64,000 bases of DNA from Flintibacter muris (GCF_943192995.1 NZ_CALPCP010000009.1:62001-126000), one strand, 5' to 3'; shown: positions 43,814 to 53,211, numbered from the stretch's first letter. The notes: a model not told the origin generated them from the sequence alone. Program-made: numbers and translations.

Positions 43814-44452
43814 ATGGGTATGAAACTGATCCTGCTGGGCGCTCCGGGCGCCGGCAAAGGGACCCAGGCCGAGATTCTCAGCGCCAAGCTGGGGATCCCT
43901 ACCATTTCCACCGGCAACATTCTCCGCACCGCCATCAAGGAGGGCACCCCTACCGGACTGGAGGCCAAGAGCTATATGGACGCCGGCAAGCTGGTGCCCG
44001 ATGGCGTAATTATCGGCATTGTGGCCGACCGTTTGGCCCAGCCCGACTGTGAGAAGGGCTTTATTCTGGATGGCGTACCCCGCACCATTGGTCAGGCCGA
44101 GGCGCTGGACGCCGCTGGGATCACCTTTGACCACGTGCTGTCCATTGAGATCTCCGACGGAGAGATCGAGGAGCGCATGTCCGGCCGCCGGGTGTGCCAG
44201 AGCTGCGGCGCCCCCTACCACGTAAAGGCCAAGCCCCCCAAGGCGGAGGGCGTGTGCGACTCCTGCGGCGGCCCCCTGATCCAGCGGGAGGACGACCGGG
44301 CTGAAACCGTCCGGGCCCGCCTGGCTGTGTATCACGCGGAGACCGAACCTCTGAAAGGCTTCTACGAGGGCAAGGGCATCCTGGTCCCGGTAGCCAATCA
44401 GGACACCATTGAAGGGACCAACAAGGTGATTATGGAGGCGCTGGAACTCTGA
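43814..44452 (+). CDS. adk: Adenylate kinase, zinc-lid type
   Basis: A 212-residue enzyme interconverting ATP + AMP and 2 ADP. The P-loop GAPGAGKGT is near residues 10-18, AMP-binding ISTGNILRTAIKEGTPTG follows, and the lid holds CQSCG and CDSCG near 130-153, a four-Cys zinc site common in Gram-positive bacteria. ATG 43814 follows AAGGAGAG; a second ATG two codons later is possible. Its stop overlaps map by 1 bp. Confidence 0.97.
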   Translation: MGMKLILLGAPGAGKGTQAEILSAKLGIPTISTGNILRTAIKEGTPTGLEAKSYMDAGKLVPDGVIIGIVADRLAQPDCEKGFILDGVPRTIGQAEALDAAGITFDHVLSIEISDGEIEERMSGRRVCQSCGAPYHVKAKPPKAEGVCDSCGGPLIQREDDRAETVRARLAVYHAETEPLKGFYEGKGILVPVANQDTIEGTNKVIMEALEL

Positions 44453-45228
44453 TGGCGCTGGAAATGATATCACTGAAATCCCAACGGGAAATTGAAGCCA
44501 TGCGCCGGGCCGGGCGGCTCACTGCCCAGGCCCGTGCCCTGGCCGGTTCTATGGTGCGCCCGGGGGTTACCACTCACGAGATTGACAGGGCGGTTCGCCG
44601 TTTTATCGAGAGCCACGGGGCAAAGCCCTCCTTTTTGGGGTACGGCGGCTTTCCCGGCTCCGCCTGCATCTCGGTGAACGAGGTGGTCATCCACGGTATT
44701 CCCGGTCCCCGAAAGCTGAAGGAGGGCGACATTGTCAGTATTGACGTTGGCGCTTTTATCGGCGGCTTTCACGGCGACTGCGCCGCCACCTACCCCTGCG
44801 GGCAGGTGAGCGAGGAGGCTATGCGGCTGATTCAAGTGACCCAGCAGAGCTTTTGGGAGGGCATTCAAAACGCCCGCAAGGGCCGCCGGGTGAGCGATAT
44901 CGGCCACGCGGTTCAGGAGTATGTGGAGGGAAACGGCTACTCTGTGGTCCGGGATTTTGTGGGCCACGGCGTAGGAACCAAGCTTCACGAGGCTCCTGAG
45001 GTGCGCAACTTTGGCCCCGCGGGCCACGGTCCCCGGCTCCAGCCGGGCATGACCATAGCCGTGGAGCCCATGGTGTGCGCCGGAGACTGGCATGTGCGGG
45101 TACTGCCCGACAAGTGGACCACTGTGTCCCAGGACGGCTCGCTGACCGCCCACTATGAGAATACCATCCTCATTACAGAGGATGGCCCCGAGATACTGAC
45201 CGTTACCGAGGATGGGGCCTATGTTTGA
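44452..45228 (+). CDS. map: Type I methionine aminopeptidase
   Basis: A 258-residue metalloprotease removing N-terminal Met from nascent proteins. The metal ligands appear as SIDVGAFIGGFHGDCAATYPCG (two Asp), GHGVGTKLHEAPEVRNFG (His), AVEPMV (Glu) and AHYENTILIT (Glu). It overlaps adk by 1 bp and the following KOW gene by 8 bp, so all are co-translated. Confidence 0.97.
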   Translation: MALEMISLKSQREIEAMRRAGRLTAQARALAGSMVRPGVTTHEIDRAVRRFIESHGAKPSFLGYGGFPGSACISVNEVVIHGIPGPRKLKEGDIVSIDVGAFIGGFHGDCAATYPCGQVSEEAMRLIQVTQQSFWEGIQNARKGRRVSDIGHAVQEYVEGNGYSVVRDFVGHGVGTKLHEAPEVRNFGPAGHGPRLQPGMTIAVEPMVCAGDWHVRVLPDKWTTVSQDGSLTAHYENTILITEDGPEILTVTEDGAYV

Positions 45229-45538
45229 TTACACAGGCTGGATTGTCCAGGCAAATGCCGGACGGGACAAGGGCGGTATCTTCCTTGTGGTGGGTGTGGA
45301 CCAGAAGAGAGTCCGGCTGCTGCTGGCCGACGGAAAGCGGCGGAAAATTGGCCGCCCAAAGGCCAAAAAGCTGGGCCATGTCTGGAGCTTGGCACCAGAC
45401 CCGCAGCAGTCAGGTCCGCGAGAACAGCTTATGTTTGACCACCCCGTGGTACGCAGTCTGCAAGAGGGAGAACCGGTCTCCGACCGGGCATTGAGACGGG
45501 CGCTGGCCGCCTTCAAGGAGGGATCTACGCTTGGCTAA
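45221..45538 (+). CDS. KOW-domain RNA-binding protein (L14e-like)
   Basis: A 105-residue protein with an N-terminal KOW-type segment ([49 protein letters not shown]), like proteins annotated as ribosomal L14E/L6E/L27E homologues in Clostridia. The C-terminal half is helical and less conserved. The ATG at 45221 has GAGG 7 bp before it; an ATG three codons upstream is possible. It overlaps both map and infA by 8 bp. Its place in the operon suggests a translation-related role; the exact function is not established. Confidence 0.82.
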   Translation: MFDYTGWIVQANAGRDKGGIFLVVGVDQKRVRLLLADGKRRKIGRPKAKKLGHVWSLAPDPQQSGPREQLMFDHPVVRSLQEGEPVSDRALRRALAAFKEGSTLG

Positions 45539-45749
45539 AGACGATATGATCGAATTGGAGGGCGTCGTCACCGAGGCCCTGCCCAACACTACGTTCCATG
45601 TTGATATCGGGAACGGCCATATCATCCTGGCACATATTTCCGGCAAGCTGCGGATGAACTTTATCCGCATCCTGCCCGGTGACAAGGTGACCATTCAAAT
45701 GTCACCCTACGACCTGACCAGGGGAAGAATCACCTGGCGGTCCAAGTAA
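45531..45749 (+). CDS. infA: Translation initiation factor IF-1
   Basis: A 72-residue OB-fold protein binding the ribosomal A site during initiation. It reads [71 protein letters not shown], the standard sequence. It starts at TTG 45531 behind AAGGAGGGA, overlapping the KOW gene by 8 bp. A 79-bp gap with a strong hairpin separates it from rpmJ. Confidence 0.98.
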   Translation: MAKDDMIELEGVVTEALPNTTFHVDIGNGHIILAHISGKLRMNFIRILPGDKVTIQMSPYDLTRGRITWRSK

Positions 45750-45760
45750 ACCATACACGA

Positions 45761-45942
<182 letters not shown>

Positions 45943-45959
45943 TGGAGGTGCTGTAAAAA

Positions 45960-46325
45960 ATGGCTCGTTTAGCCGGTATTGACCTGCCGAGAGAGAAGAG
46001 AATCGAGATCGGCCTCACTTATATCTACGGCATTGGGCGCACCAGCGCCAACAAAATCCTGGCCAAGGCTGGGGTAAATCCAGACACCCGCGTTAAAGAC
46101 CTCACCGAGGAGGACGAGGCCAAGCTGCGCGAGGTGCTCCACGACTACACCGTGGAGGGCGACCTGCGCCGCAACGTGGCGATGGACATTAAGCGGCTGA
46201 CCGAAATCGGCTGCTACCGGGGCATCCGCCACCGCAAGGGCCTGCCTGTGCGCGGCCAGCGGTCCAAGACCAACGCCCGTACCCGCAAGGGGCCCAAGCG
46301 TACCGTCGCCAATAAGAAGAAGTAA
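45960..46325 (+). CDS. rpsM: 30S ribosomal protein S13
   Basis: A 121-residue head protein contacting the P-site tRNA and L5. It starts [57 protein letters not shown] and ends with the basic [32 protein letters not shown]. It opens the alpha-operon part and is followed after 12 bp by rpsK. Confidence 0.98.
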   Translation: MARLAGIDLPREKRIEIGLTYIYGIGRTSANKILAKAGVNPDTRVKDLTEEDEAKLREVLHDYTVEGDLRRNVAMDIKRLTEIGCYRGIRHRKGLPVRGQRSKTNARTRKGPKRTVANKKK

Positions 46326-46337
46326 GGAGGGATACAC

Positions 46338-46736
46338 ATGGCTGCGAACAAAGGTAAGAAAGTGGTGCGCAAGCGCCGCGAACGCAAGAACGTAGAGAGG
46401 GGCCAGGTGCATATCCGCTCCTCCTTCAACAACACCATGGTCACCGTCACCGACGCGCAGGGCAACGCCCTGTCCTGGGCCTCCTCCGGCGGCCTGGGCT
46501 TCCGTGGTTCCCGTAAGTCCACCCCCTTCGCCGCGCAGACCGCCGCCGAGACGGCCGCCAAGGCCGCGATGGAGTATGGGCTCAAGACCGTGGAGGTCTT
46601 TGTGAAGGGCCCCGGCCAGGGCCGCGAGGCCGCCATCCGGGCGCTGCAGGCCGTGGGCCTGGAGGTCACCCTGATTAAGGACGTGACCCCCGTTCCCCAC
46701 AACGGCTGCCGGCCCCCGAAGCGCCGCCGCGTCTGA
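46338..46736 (+). CDS. rpsK: 30S ribosomal protein S11
   Basis: A 132-residue platform protein near the mRNA exit. The family core [50 protein letters not shown] and the end [19 protein letters not shown] are present. ATG 46338 follows AAGGAGGG; rpsD lies 23 bp downstream. Confidence 0.98.
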   Translation: MAANKGKKVVRKRRERKNVERGQVHIRSSFNNTMVTVTDAQGNALSWASSGGLGFRGSRKSTPFAAQTAAETAAKAAMEYGLKTVEVFVKGPGQGREAAIRALQAVGLEVTLIKDVTPVPHNGCRPPKRRRV

Positions 46737-46759
46737 TCGTTTGAAGGAGGTATTGACAG

Positions 46760-47362
46760 ATGGCTAGAAATATGCAGCCCATCGCCAAGCGGTGCAAGGC
46801 GCTGAACCTGTCCCCCGCCGCCATGGGCTATGCCAAGAAGACAACCAACCGCAACCCCAAGGGCCAGATGCGCAAGAAGCAGTCTGAGTACGCCATGCAG
46901 ATGACCGAGAAGCAGAAGGTCAAGTTTGTCTATGGCATTATGGAGAAGCAGTTCCATATGTACTATGAGAAGGCCAGCCGCATGCAGGGCAAGACGGGTG
47001 AAAACCTGCTCACCCTCATTGAGCGCCGGCTGGACAACGTGGTGTACCGCCTGGGCTTTGCCATGACCCGCCGGGAGGCCCGCCAGCTCACCACCCACGG
47101 CCACTTCACCGTCAACGGCCAGCGGGTGGATGTGCCCTCCTACCTGGTTAAGGTGGGCGACGTGATCGAGGTGCGGGAGAAGAGCCGCTCCTCCGTCAAG
47201 TTTAAGCGCCTGACCGGCGAGGACGCCCCTGTGGTCAACGTGCCCAAGTGGCTGGACCGCACCAAGAATACCCTCCAGGGTACTGTCGCTGCTATGCCCA
47301 CCCGGGATGACATCGACTTCCCCGTGGAAGAGCACCTCATCGTCGAGCTGTATTCTAAGTAA
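46760..47362 (+). CDS. rpsD: 30S ribosomal protein S4
   Basis: A 200-residue 16S rRNA-binding and assembly protein that autoregulates its operon in many bacteria. It lacks the N-terminal Cys cluster of zinc-type S4. The S4 domain is clear: [56 protein letters not shown] 46760 follows GAAGGAGG. A 220-bp gap separates it from rpoA and holds a class B repeat. Confidence 0.97.
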   Translation: MARNMQPIAKRCKALNLSPAAMGYAKKTTNRNPKGQMRKKQSEYAMQMTEKQKVKFVYGIMEKQFHMYYEKASRMQGKTGENLLTLIERRLDNVVYRLGFAMTRREARQLTTHGHFTVNGQRVDVPSYLVKVGDVIEVREKSRSSVKFKRLTGEDAPVVNVPKWLDRTKNTLQGTVAAMPTRDDIDFPVEEHLIVELYSK

Positions 47363-47370
47363 TTTTTTAC

Positions 47371-47496
47371 CAAGCCGTTCTATGGAATGTGTATCACAGC
47401 GATATTTCTGTAGGGTGCGGCCACCCCGGCATGCCGGGTATGCCTGAAGAGACGGCGGACCGAGTCGTCCCGCCCTGCAGTGTCCTAAACGGCTTG
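47371..47496. repeat. Class B repeat between rpsD and rpoA, framed by an inverted pair
   Basis: The core 47408-47480 runs from CTGTAGGGTGCGGCCACCCC to GTCGTCCCGCCCTGCAG. It is enclosed by a perfect 9-bp inverted pair CAAGCCGTT (47371-47379) and AACGGCTTG (47488-47496). The copy at 9884-9990 is framed in the same way by a different 9-bp pair. Confidence 0.7.
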
Positions 47497-47539
47497 ACAC
47501 AGACTTAGAGAACCCTCAGATATTGGTGAGCTGAATGAA

Positions 47540-47557
47540 GCGGCGCGAATGCGCCGC
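47540..47557 (+). promoter_or_regulatory. GC hairpin next to the rpoA ribosome binding site
   Basis: GCGGCGC-GAAT-GCGCCGC is a perfect 7-bp stem with a four-base loop, ending a few bases before AAAAGGAGGG. It could affect rpoA translation or protect the message. Confidence 0.5.
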
Positions 47558-47582
47558 CGAGAAAAGGAGGGTATTCCAGCAT

Positions 47583-48533
47583 ATGATAGAAATTGAAAAG
47601 CCCCGCATTGATTGTATTGAGAATCCCGGCGACGCCTCCTACGGCAAGTACGTGGTGGAGCCGCTGGAGCGGGGTTACGGCACCACCCTGGGCAACTCCC
47701 TGCGGCGGATCCTGCTGTCCTCCCTGCCCGGCACCGCGGTAACCAACATCAAGATCTCCGGGGTGCAGCATGAGTTTACCACCATCCCCGGGGTGAAAGA
47801 GGACGTGACCGAGATTGTCCTGAATATAAAGGGCATTATCGCCAAGCTCTACAGCGAGGGCACAAAAACCGTTCATATTGAGGCCGCCGGCGAGTGCAAG
47901 GTGACCGCTGGCGACATCAAGGCGGACGCCGACGTGGAGATCCTCAACCCTGATCTGCACATCGCCACCCTGGGCCCGGATGCCACCTTGTCTATGGAAC
48001 TGACCCTGTCCCATGGCCGGGGCTATGTCTCCGCCGACAAGAATAAGCCTGCCCAGTCCATCATTGGGGTAATCCCTGTGGACTCCATTTACACCCCGGT
48101 CCGCAAGGTCAATTATACCGTGGAGAATACCCGTGTGGGCGACGCTACGGACTACGACAAGCTGACCCTGGAGGTGTGGACCAACGGCACAATCGACGCC
48201 CGGGACGCAGTCTCCCTGGGAGCGCGCATCCTGTGCGACCACTTCACCCTGTTCACCGACCTGTCTGAGACAATGGGCAGCCGCTCCACCGTGGTGGAGA
48301 AGGCTGAGACCCAGCGTGACAAGGTGATGGAGATGACCATTGATGACATGGACCTGTCCGTCCGCTCCTACAACTGCCTGAAGCGGGCCAACATCAACAC
48401 GGTGGAGGATCTGATCTCCAAGACCGAGGAAGAGATGATGAAGGTCAGGAACCTGGGCCGCAAGTCCCTGGAGGAGGTCATCAACAAGCTGTCCATGATG
48501 GGGCTCTCCCTGGCCAGCGAGGAGAACAACTAA
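47583..48533 (+). CDS. rpoA: RNA polymerase alpha subunit
   Basis: A 316-residue subunit that dimerises to start polymerase assembly and contacts activators and UP elements. The N-terminal domain has [33 protein letters not shown]; the C-terminal domain has [48 protein letters not shown] sequence. The ATG at 47583 fits the family start (MIEIEKPRI); the frame upstream crosses the hairpin and is not coding. rplQ starts 93 bp downstream. Confidence 0.98.
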   Translation: MIEIEKPRIDCIENPGDASYGKYVVEPLERGYGTTLGNSLRRILLSSLPGTAVTNIKISGVQHEFTTIPGVKEDVTEIVLNIKGIIAKLYSEGTKTVHIEAAGECKVTAGDIKADADVEILNPDLHIATLGPDATLSMELTLSHGRGYVSADKNKPAQSIIGVIPVDSIYTPVRKVNYTVENTRVGDATDYDKLTLEVWTNGTIDARDAVSLGARILCDHFTLFTDLSETMGSRSTVVEKAETQRDKVMEMTIDDMDLSVRSYNCLKRANINTVEDLISKTEEEMMKVRNLGRKSLEEVINKLSMMGLSLASEENN

Positions 48534-48626
48534 GCGTATGTAACGTTCCGCTTTGTGCGGCCTGGGCCGCCTGAATTGAACGAATTTAAACGGATCTCGC
48601 CACGCGAGGTCAAAGGAGTGTTTACC

Positions 48627-48971
48627 ATGTCTCAGAAGAACCGCAAGCTGGGCCGCACCAGCGACCAGCGCCGTGCCATGCTCCGCGCCATGACCACCTA
48701 CCTGCTGGAGAACGGCCAGATCAAGACCACCGTCACCCGCGCCAAGGAAGTGGCTCCCGTGGCTGAGAAGATGATTACTCTGGCCAAGACCAACACCCTG
48801 GCCTCCTACCGCCAGGCCCTGTCCTACATCACCAAGGAGGACGTGGCCAACAAGCTGTTTAAGGAGATCGGACCCAAATACGCCGACCGCAACGGCGGCT
48901 ATACCCGTATCGTCCGCATTGGCCCCCGCCGCGGCGACGCCGCTGAGATGGCCATTATCCAGCTGGTGTAA
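48627..48971 (+). CDS. rplQ: 50S ribosomal protein L17
   Basis: A 114-residue large-subunit protein that closes the alpha operon. It reads [53 protein letters not shown], typical of L17. The ATG at 48627 follows AAAGGAG and gives the family N-terminus. A clear terminator follows. In many Clostridia ecfA, ecfT and truA come next; here galK does. Confidence 0.98.
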   Translation: MSQKNRKLGRTSDQRRAMLRAMTTYLLENGQIKTTVTRAKEVAPVAEKMITLAKTNTLASYRQALSYITKEDVANKLFKEIGPKYADRNGGYTRIVRIGPRRGDAAEMAIIQLV

Positions 48972-48994
48972 CCGGGCCGGTGCATTTATGCCAT

Positions 48995-49038
48995 AAAAGG
49001 GCTTGCCCTCTGCTTTTGCGGAGCGGCAAGCCCTTTTT
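48995..49038 (+). terminator. Terminator of the S10-spc-alpha operon
   Basis: AAAAGGGCTTGCC (48995-49007) pairs with GGCAAGCCCTTTT (49025-49037), with T-run. It ends the superoperon after rplQ. Confidence 0.88.
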
Positions 49039-49092
49039 ATCTGCCCAAAGGAGAATGATAACAATTCTATGAAATAATAAGAAAACTCCCTT

Positions 49093-49172
49093 GGTAGGGG
49101 CGGATATCATACGCCCGCAGGATACCAGCTCGTATTACGAATCAAGGCGGGCGGGTAATACCCGCCCTTACA
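49093..49172. repeat. Class A intergenic palindromic repeat
   Basis: The left arm GGTAGGGGCGGATATCATACGCCC and right arm GGGCGGGTAATACCCGCCCT with TACA form nested palindromes. The arms are more diverged than in other copies. The flank CGGTATCGGCAATTTT follows. Confidence 0.6.
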
Positions 49173-49235
49173 AAGCGGTATCGGCAATTTTGAGAATTGC
49201 TCTAATTTGTTTTTCCCGCTGCCTGCGCAATCTGC

Positions 49236-49264
49236 TTGTCCGCAGCAAAGATGCGTGGTATAAT
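49236..49264 (+). promoter_or_regulatory. Promoter of galK
   Basis: TTGTCC (49236-49241), a 17-nt spacer and TATAAT (49259-49264), 58 bp before the galK start. Confidence 0.75.
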
Positions 49265-49322
49265 TGAATGCGCAATGGACAACCGGGAGGATCTCCCAAT
49301 TTCGAGAAAGAGGTGACGTCCC

Positions 49323-50624
49323 TTGAGTAGCTGCAATACTCTGCTGGATACCCTGCGCGGACGGGGCCACGACCAGGCCCTTGCCGCCCTGTACGCTCTG
49401 GATGGCACACAGGCCAGCCTGGTCCGGGCCCGTGACCGGGCCTGCCATGTAGTTCAGTCCTTTATGGACGTATTTAACCCGGCGGAGGGGGCGCAGGCCG
49501 CCCTGTTCAGCGGTCCGGGCCGCACCGAGATTGGCGGCAACCACACCGACCACCAGCACGGCCGCGTGCTGTGCGGCAGCGTGGATATGGACATGCTGGC
49601 CTGCGCCGCTCCCAACGGCGCCAATCTGATCCGGGTGCAGTCGGAGGGTTACCCTGCCCTTGAGGTCAGCCTGGACGATCTGGCGGTGAAGCCTGAGGAG
49701 GCCAACACCTCCGCCGCCCTGGTGCGCGGGGTGGCCGCTAAGGTGGCGGAACTGGGCTATAAGCTGTCCGGCTTTGACGCCTATGTGGCCTCCACCGTGC
49801 TGTCCGGCTCCGGCCTGTCCTCCTCCGCCGCCTATGAGGTGCTGATTGGCAATATTCTCAACCACTTCTGCTGCGGCGGGGAGCTGGACGCCGTCCAAAT
49901 TGCCAAAATCGGGCAGTACGCTGAAAATGTCTACTTCGGTAAGCCCTGCGGCCTGATGGACCAGATGGGCTCCTCCGTGGGAGGCGCGGTGTTTATCGAC
50001 TTCAACGACCCCGCCAACCCTGTGGTAAAGCGGGTGGACTATGATTTCAGCAAGTCCGGCCATGTCCTATGCATTGTGGATACCGCTTCCAGCCACGGCG
50101 ACCTTACCGGCGACTATGCCGACATTACCCGGGAAATGGGAGCGGTGGCGGCCCACTTTGGCAAGCAAGTGCTACGGGATGTGCCCTTGCAGGACTTCCG
50201 CGCCGCAATTCCCGCCCTGCGGGAGGCGTACGGTGACCGTGCGGTACTGCGCTCCATGCATTTCTATGACGACGACCGCCGGGCCTCCCAGGAGGCTGAC
50301 GCCCTGAAAAACGGAAATTTTGAAGCCTTCCTGAACATGGTCAATTCCTCCGGGCGCTCCTCTTCCCTCCAGCTGCAAAACACATGGTCCATTCAAACCC
50401 CCCGGCAGCAGGCCATCCCCCTGGCTCTGACGGTGGGAGAGAACATTCTGGACGGCATGGGGGCCATCCGGGTGCACGGAGGCGGCTTTGCCGGGACCAT
50501 CCAGGCCTTTGTGCCCGAGGAGTATCTTGTGCCCTTTAAAACCGGCATGGAGGAGCTGTTCGGCGCGGGCAAGTGCCATGTGCTTCACATCCGTCCCCAG
50601 GGCGGCTGTGTGGTGGCGGAATAA
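49323..50624 (+). CDS. galK: Galactokinase
   Basis: A 433-residue GHMP kinase phosphorylating galactose, the first Leloir step. The substrate motif is SGPGRTEIGGNHTDHQHGRVL, the ATP-binding GHMP motif TVLSGSGLSSSAAYEVLIG, and the C-terminal motif IRVHGGGFAGTIQAF. It is about 40 residues longer than typical galactokinases because of an N-terminal helical segment. It starts at TTG 49323 behind AAAGAGGTGA. galT follows 137 bp downstream across a repeat; no galE is in the window. Confidence 0.92.
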   Translation: MSSCNTLLDTLRGRGHDQALAALYALDGTQASLVRARDRACHVVQSFMDVFNPAEGAQAALFSGPGRTEIGGNHTDHQHGRVLCGSVDMDMLACAAPNGANLIRVQSEGYPALEVSLDDLAVKPEEANTSAALVRGVAAKVAELGYKLSGFDAYVASTVLSGSGLSSSAAYEVLIGNILNHFCCGGELDAVQIAKIGQYAENVYFGKPCGLMDQMGSSVGGAVFIDFNDPANPVVKRVDYDFSKSGHVLCIVDTASSHGDLTGDYADITREMGAVAAHFGKQVLRDVPLQDFRAAIPALREAYGDRAVLRSMHFYDDDRRASQEADALKNGNFEAFLNMVNSSGRSSSLQLQNTWSIQTPRQQAIPLALTVGENILDGMGAIRVHGGGFAGTIQAFVPEEYLVPFKTGMEELFGAGKCHVLHIRPQGGCVVAE

Positions 50625-50649
50625 AAGAGAATCCCTTTGCGAAACGGAC

Positions 50650-50732
50650 TGTAGGGCGGGACGACCCGGCCCGCCGCCCCCGTGGAATATCTCTTACAAC
50701 AGCACGGCGCGCCGAGGTCGTCGCGCCCTACA
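50650..50732. repeat. Class B repeat between galK and galT
   Basis: TGTAGGGCGGGACGACCCGG at the left and CGAGGTCGTCGCGCCCTACA at the right form a long inverted repeat. It separates two genes of one pathway. Confidence 0.75.
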
Positions 50733-50761
50733 TTAAGTGCAGGTAATAAGGAGAGATGACT

Positions 50762-52258
50762 ATGATTGACAATGCCATTGCCAAACTGGCGGACTACGCC
50801 GTCCACTTAGGTCTGGTGGAGGAATGTGAGCATACCTGGGCCATCAACACCATCCTGGATGTATTGAAGCTGGACAGCTATACAGAGCCGGAGCGGACTT
50901 GGGATGTGGACAGCCTGGAGCTGGCCTCCATTCTGAAAGAACTGCTGGATGACGCCCATGAGCGGGGCGTGCTGACGGAAAATTCTGTGGTCTACCGGGA
51001 CCTGTTCGATACAGAGATTATGGGACGGCTCACCCCCCGCCCTGCCCAAGTCATTGAGAAGTTTCAAGGCATGTATCGTGATGATCCTAAAGCGGCCACC
51101 GACTGGTACTACGCCTTCAGCCAGGACACCAACTACATCCGCCGGGACCGGATCGCCAAGGACATGCAGTGGAAGGTCCCCACCGAGTATGGGGAGCTGG
51201 ACATCACCATCAACCTGTCCAAGCCGGAGAAGGACCCCAAGGCCATTGCGGCGGCGAAAAATCTGCCCGCCTCTGCCTACCCCCGGTGCCAGCTGTGCTA
51301 TGAGAACGAGGGCTACGCCGGCCGGGTCAACCACCCCGCCCGGCAGAACCACCGGGTGGTCCCCATTGAAATCAACGGCTCCCCCTGGTTTTTGCAGTAC
51401 TCCCCCTACGTCTACTACAACGAACACTGCATCTGCTTCAACAGCGAGCATGTGCCCATGAAAATTGACCGGGCCTGCTTTGCCAAGCTGCTGGACTTCG
51501 TCCGGCAGTTCCCCCACTACTTTGTGGGCTCCAACGCCGATCTGCCCATTGTGGGCGGGTCCATTTTGGCCCACGACCACTTCCAGGGGGGACGGTACAC
51601 CTTCGCCATGGAAAAAGCTCCGGTGGAGACCCCATTTACATTTCCCGGCTTTGAAGATGTGGAGGCGGGTATTGTGAAATGGCCCATGTCGGTGGTTCGG
51701 ATTTCCTCCCAAAATCCGGAGCGGCTCATTGACCTGGCGGACAAAATTCTCGCCGCCTGGCGGGACTACACCGACGAATCTGCCTTTATCTTCGCGGAGA
51801 CGGACGGTGAACCTCACAACACCATCACCCCCATTGCCCGGCGGCGGGGGGAGAAGTACGAGCTGGACCTGGTCCTGCGCAACAACATCACCACCCAGGA
51901 GCACCCTCTGGGGGTCTACCACCCCCACGCCGAGCTACACCATATCAAAAAGGAAAATATCGGCCTGATTGAGGTGATGGGCCTGGCCGTCCTCCCCGCC
52001 CGGCTGAAGGAGGAATTGGCCGCTGTGGCCGATTGCTTAGCCTCCGGCGGCGACCTGCGGGCCAGTGAACTTACTGAAAAGCACGCGGAATGGGCGGAGA
52101 ATTTCGCCAAACACTACACCGTCACAGCGGAGAACGCCTTGGACATTGTTCAGAAGGAGACCGGTCTGGTCTTTGCCAGGGTGCTGGAGCACGCCGGGGT
52201 GTACAAGCGCACCCCTGAGGGCAAGGAGGCATTCCTCCGGTTCCTGAACGGTATATAA
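50762..52258 (+). CDS. galT: UDP-glucose--hexose-1-phosphate uridylyltransferase (GalT type 2)
   Basis: A 498-residue enzyme of the Firmicute GalT family, exchanging galactose-1-phosphate for glucose-1-phosphate on UDP. It contains CQLCYENEGYAGRVNHPARQNHRVVPIEING, YNEHCICFNSEHVPM and DLPIVGGSILAHDHFQGGRYTFAMEKAP, the HxHxQ-like catalytic region. The ATG at 50762 is chosen over one two codons upstream because AAGGAG lies 8 bp before it. It is co-directional with galK and completes conversion to UDP-galactose, which glf at 26.7 kb could also use. Confidence 0.95.
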   Translation: MIDNAIAKLADYAVHLGLVEECEHTWAINTILDVLKLDSYTEPERTWDVDSLELASILKELLDDAHERGVLTENSVVYRDLFDTEIMGRLTPRPAQVIEKFQGMYRDDPKAATDWYYAFSQDTNYIRRDRIAKDMQWKVPTEYGELDITINLSKPEKDPKAIAAAKNLPASAYPRCQLCYENEGYAGRVNHPARQNHRVVPIEINGSPWFLQYSPYVYYNEHCICFNSEHVPMKIDRACFAKLLDFVRQFPHYFVGSNADLPIVGGSILAHDHFQGGRYTFAMEKAPVETPFTFPGFEDVEAGIVKWPMSVVRISSQNPERLIDLADKILAAWRDYTDESAFIFAETDGEPHNTITPIARRRGEKYELDLVLRNNITTQEHPLGVYHPHAELHHIKKENIGLIEVMGLAVLPARLKEELAAVADCLASGGDLRASELTEKHAEWAENFAKHYTVTAENALDIVQKETGLVFARVLEHAGVYKRTPEGKEAFLRFLNGI

Positions 52259-52294
52259 ATTACTATAGCAGGCTCAAAATTGCGGCCAAGGGAG

Positions 52295-52364
52295 CTGTAG
52301 GGGCGGCCTGCGGCCGCCCGCAGAACCGAACGGACCTGCTGTGACAGGCGGGCCGCCTCTACAG
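52295..52364. repeat. Class A intergenic palindromic repeat
   Basis: CTGTAGGGGCGGCCTGCGGC at the left and GGCGGGCCGCCTCTACAG at the right, with a short centre. Preceded by TACTATAGCA and AAAATTGCGG, also seen before other copies. Confidence 0.75.
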
Positions 52365-52380
52365 ATGGGAACAAATTATA

Positions 52381-52407
52381 CAAGGCCCCGCCTGAGGCGG
52401 GGCCTTG
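52381..52407. terminator. Bidirectional terminator between galT and araD
   Basis: CAAGGCCCCGCC and GGCGGGGCCTTG form a perfect 12-bp stem around TGA. It serves both converging transcripts; the flanking T content is modest. Confidence 0.75.
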
Positions 52408-52413
52408 TCTTGT

Positions 52414-53112
52414 TTAATCCTGTCCGTAGTAGGCGCTGGGGCCATGCTTGCGGAAGTAGTGTTTGTCCTGATAGCGCTGGGGGGCGGGGCCTGCGGAGGG
52501 GCGCACCTGGCGGGTGAGAATGGCCATCTTGGCCACTTCCTCCAGCACCACCGCGTGGTACACCGCCTGGGCAGCATCCTTGCCCCAGGTGAAGGGGCCG
52601 TGGCTGGCGCAGATTACGCCGGGAACAGCCTTGGGCTCAATGCACCGCTCCTTAAAGGTGTCCACAATAATTGTTCCGGTGTTCTTCTCATAGTCCTCCT
52701 CCAGTTCACCCAAGGTCAGATGGCGGGTGCAGGGGATGGAGCCGTAGAAGTAGTCGGCGTGGGTGGTGCCGAAGCAGGGGATATCCTCCCCGGCCTGGGC
52801 CCAGGCCACGGCGTGGGGACTGTGGGTGTGTACAATGCCCCCCACCCCGGGAAAGGCCTTGTACAGCTCCAGGTGGGTCTTGGTGTCGCTGGAGGGCTTC
52901 CACTTGCCCTCCACCACATCGCCGGTCTCCAGGCTGACCACCACCATGTCTTCAGCTGTCATGCCCTCATACTCCACCCCGGAGGGCTTGATGACCATCA
53001 GGCCCTTGTCACGGTCAAGGCCGGACACATTGCCCCAGGTAAAGGTGACCAGACCGTATTTGGGCAGAAGGAGGTTGGCCTCCAGAACTTCCTGTTTGAG
53101 TGCTTCTAACAT
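52414..53112 (-). CDS. araD: L-ribulose-5-phosphate 4-epimerase
   Basis: A 232-residue class II aldolase-fold enzyme converting L-ribulose-5-phosphate to D-xylulose-5-phosphate. Zinc-site histidines are in [16 protein letters not shown] and the third is in [21 protein letters not shown]. Other motifs are [25 protein letters not shown] and [21 protein letters not shown]. Start ATG at 53110-53112 follows ACGAGGT. It is the last gene of the arabinose operon, separated from araA by 99 bp holding a class A repeat. Confidence 0.95.
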   Translation of the reverse strand: MLEALKQEVLEANLLLPKYGLVTFTWGNVSGLDRDKGLMVIKPSGVEYEGMTAEDMVVVSLETGDVVEGKWKPSSDTKTHLELYKAFPGVGGIVHTHSPHAVAWAQAGEDIPCFGTTHADYFYGSIPCTRHLTLGELEEDYEKNTGTIIVDTFKERCIEPKAVPGVICASHGPFTWGKDAAQAVYHAVVLEEVAKMAILTRQVRPSAGPAPQRYQDKHYFRKHGPSAYYGQD

Positions 53113-53132
53113 AATTGTACCTCGTTTCATTT

Positions 53133-53189
53133 TGTAGGGGCGGCCTGTGGCCGCCCGTGAGGTCTGGCAGAATCGGCGGGCGGCCTACA
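53133..53189. repeat. Class A repeat between araA and araD
   Basis: TGTAGGGGCGGCCTGTGGCC with a shortened right arm CGGCGGGCGGCCTACA. It fills most of the 99-bp intergenic gap. Confidence 0.7.
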
Positions 53190-53211
53190 TGCCAGCGAAT
53201 GATGCAGGGCG

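Larger units (their letters stand above)
48972..49322. other. Intergenic region between the ribosomal operon and galK
   Basis: This 351-bp gap contains the rplQ terminator (48995-49038), a class A repeat (49093-49172) and the galK promoter (49236-49264). I see no additional gene. Confidence 0.6.

Noticed and set aside
42011-44473. Open frame of 820 codons on the minus strand opposite rplO, secY and adk
   Set aside because: It is a shadow of GC-rich coding DNA. It has no ribosome binding site, no recognisable domain and low-complexity His/Gly/Gln-rich sequence, while the plus strand holds certain genes.
47494-47529. TTGACA at 47494 as an rpoA promoter
   Set aside because: The -35 hexamer is perfect, but no -10 box lies at 16-18 bp; the nearest candidates need 19-21 bp spacing.
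48555-48626. N-terminal extension of rplQ
   Set aside because: L17 starts at the ATG at 48627 behind AAAGGAG; the preceding 24 codons are not conserved in the family and have no start signal.
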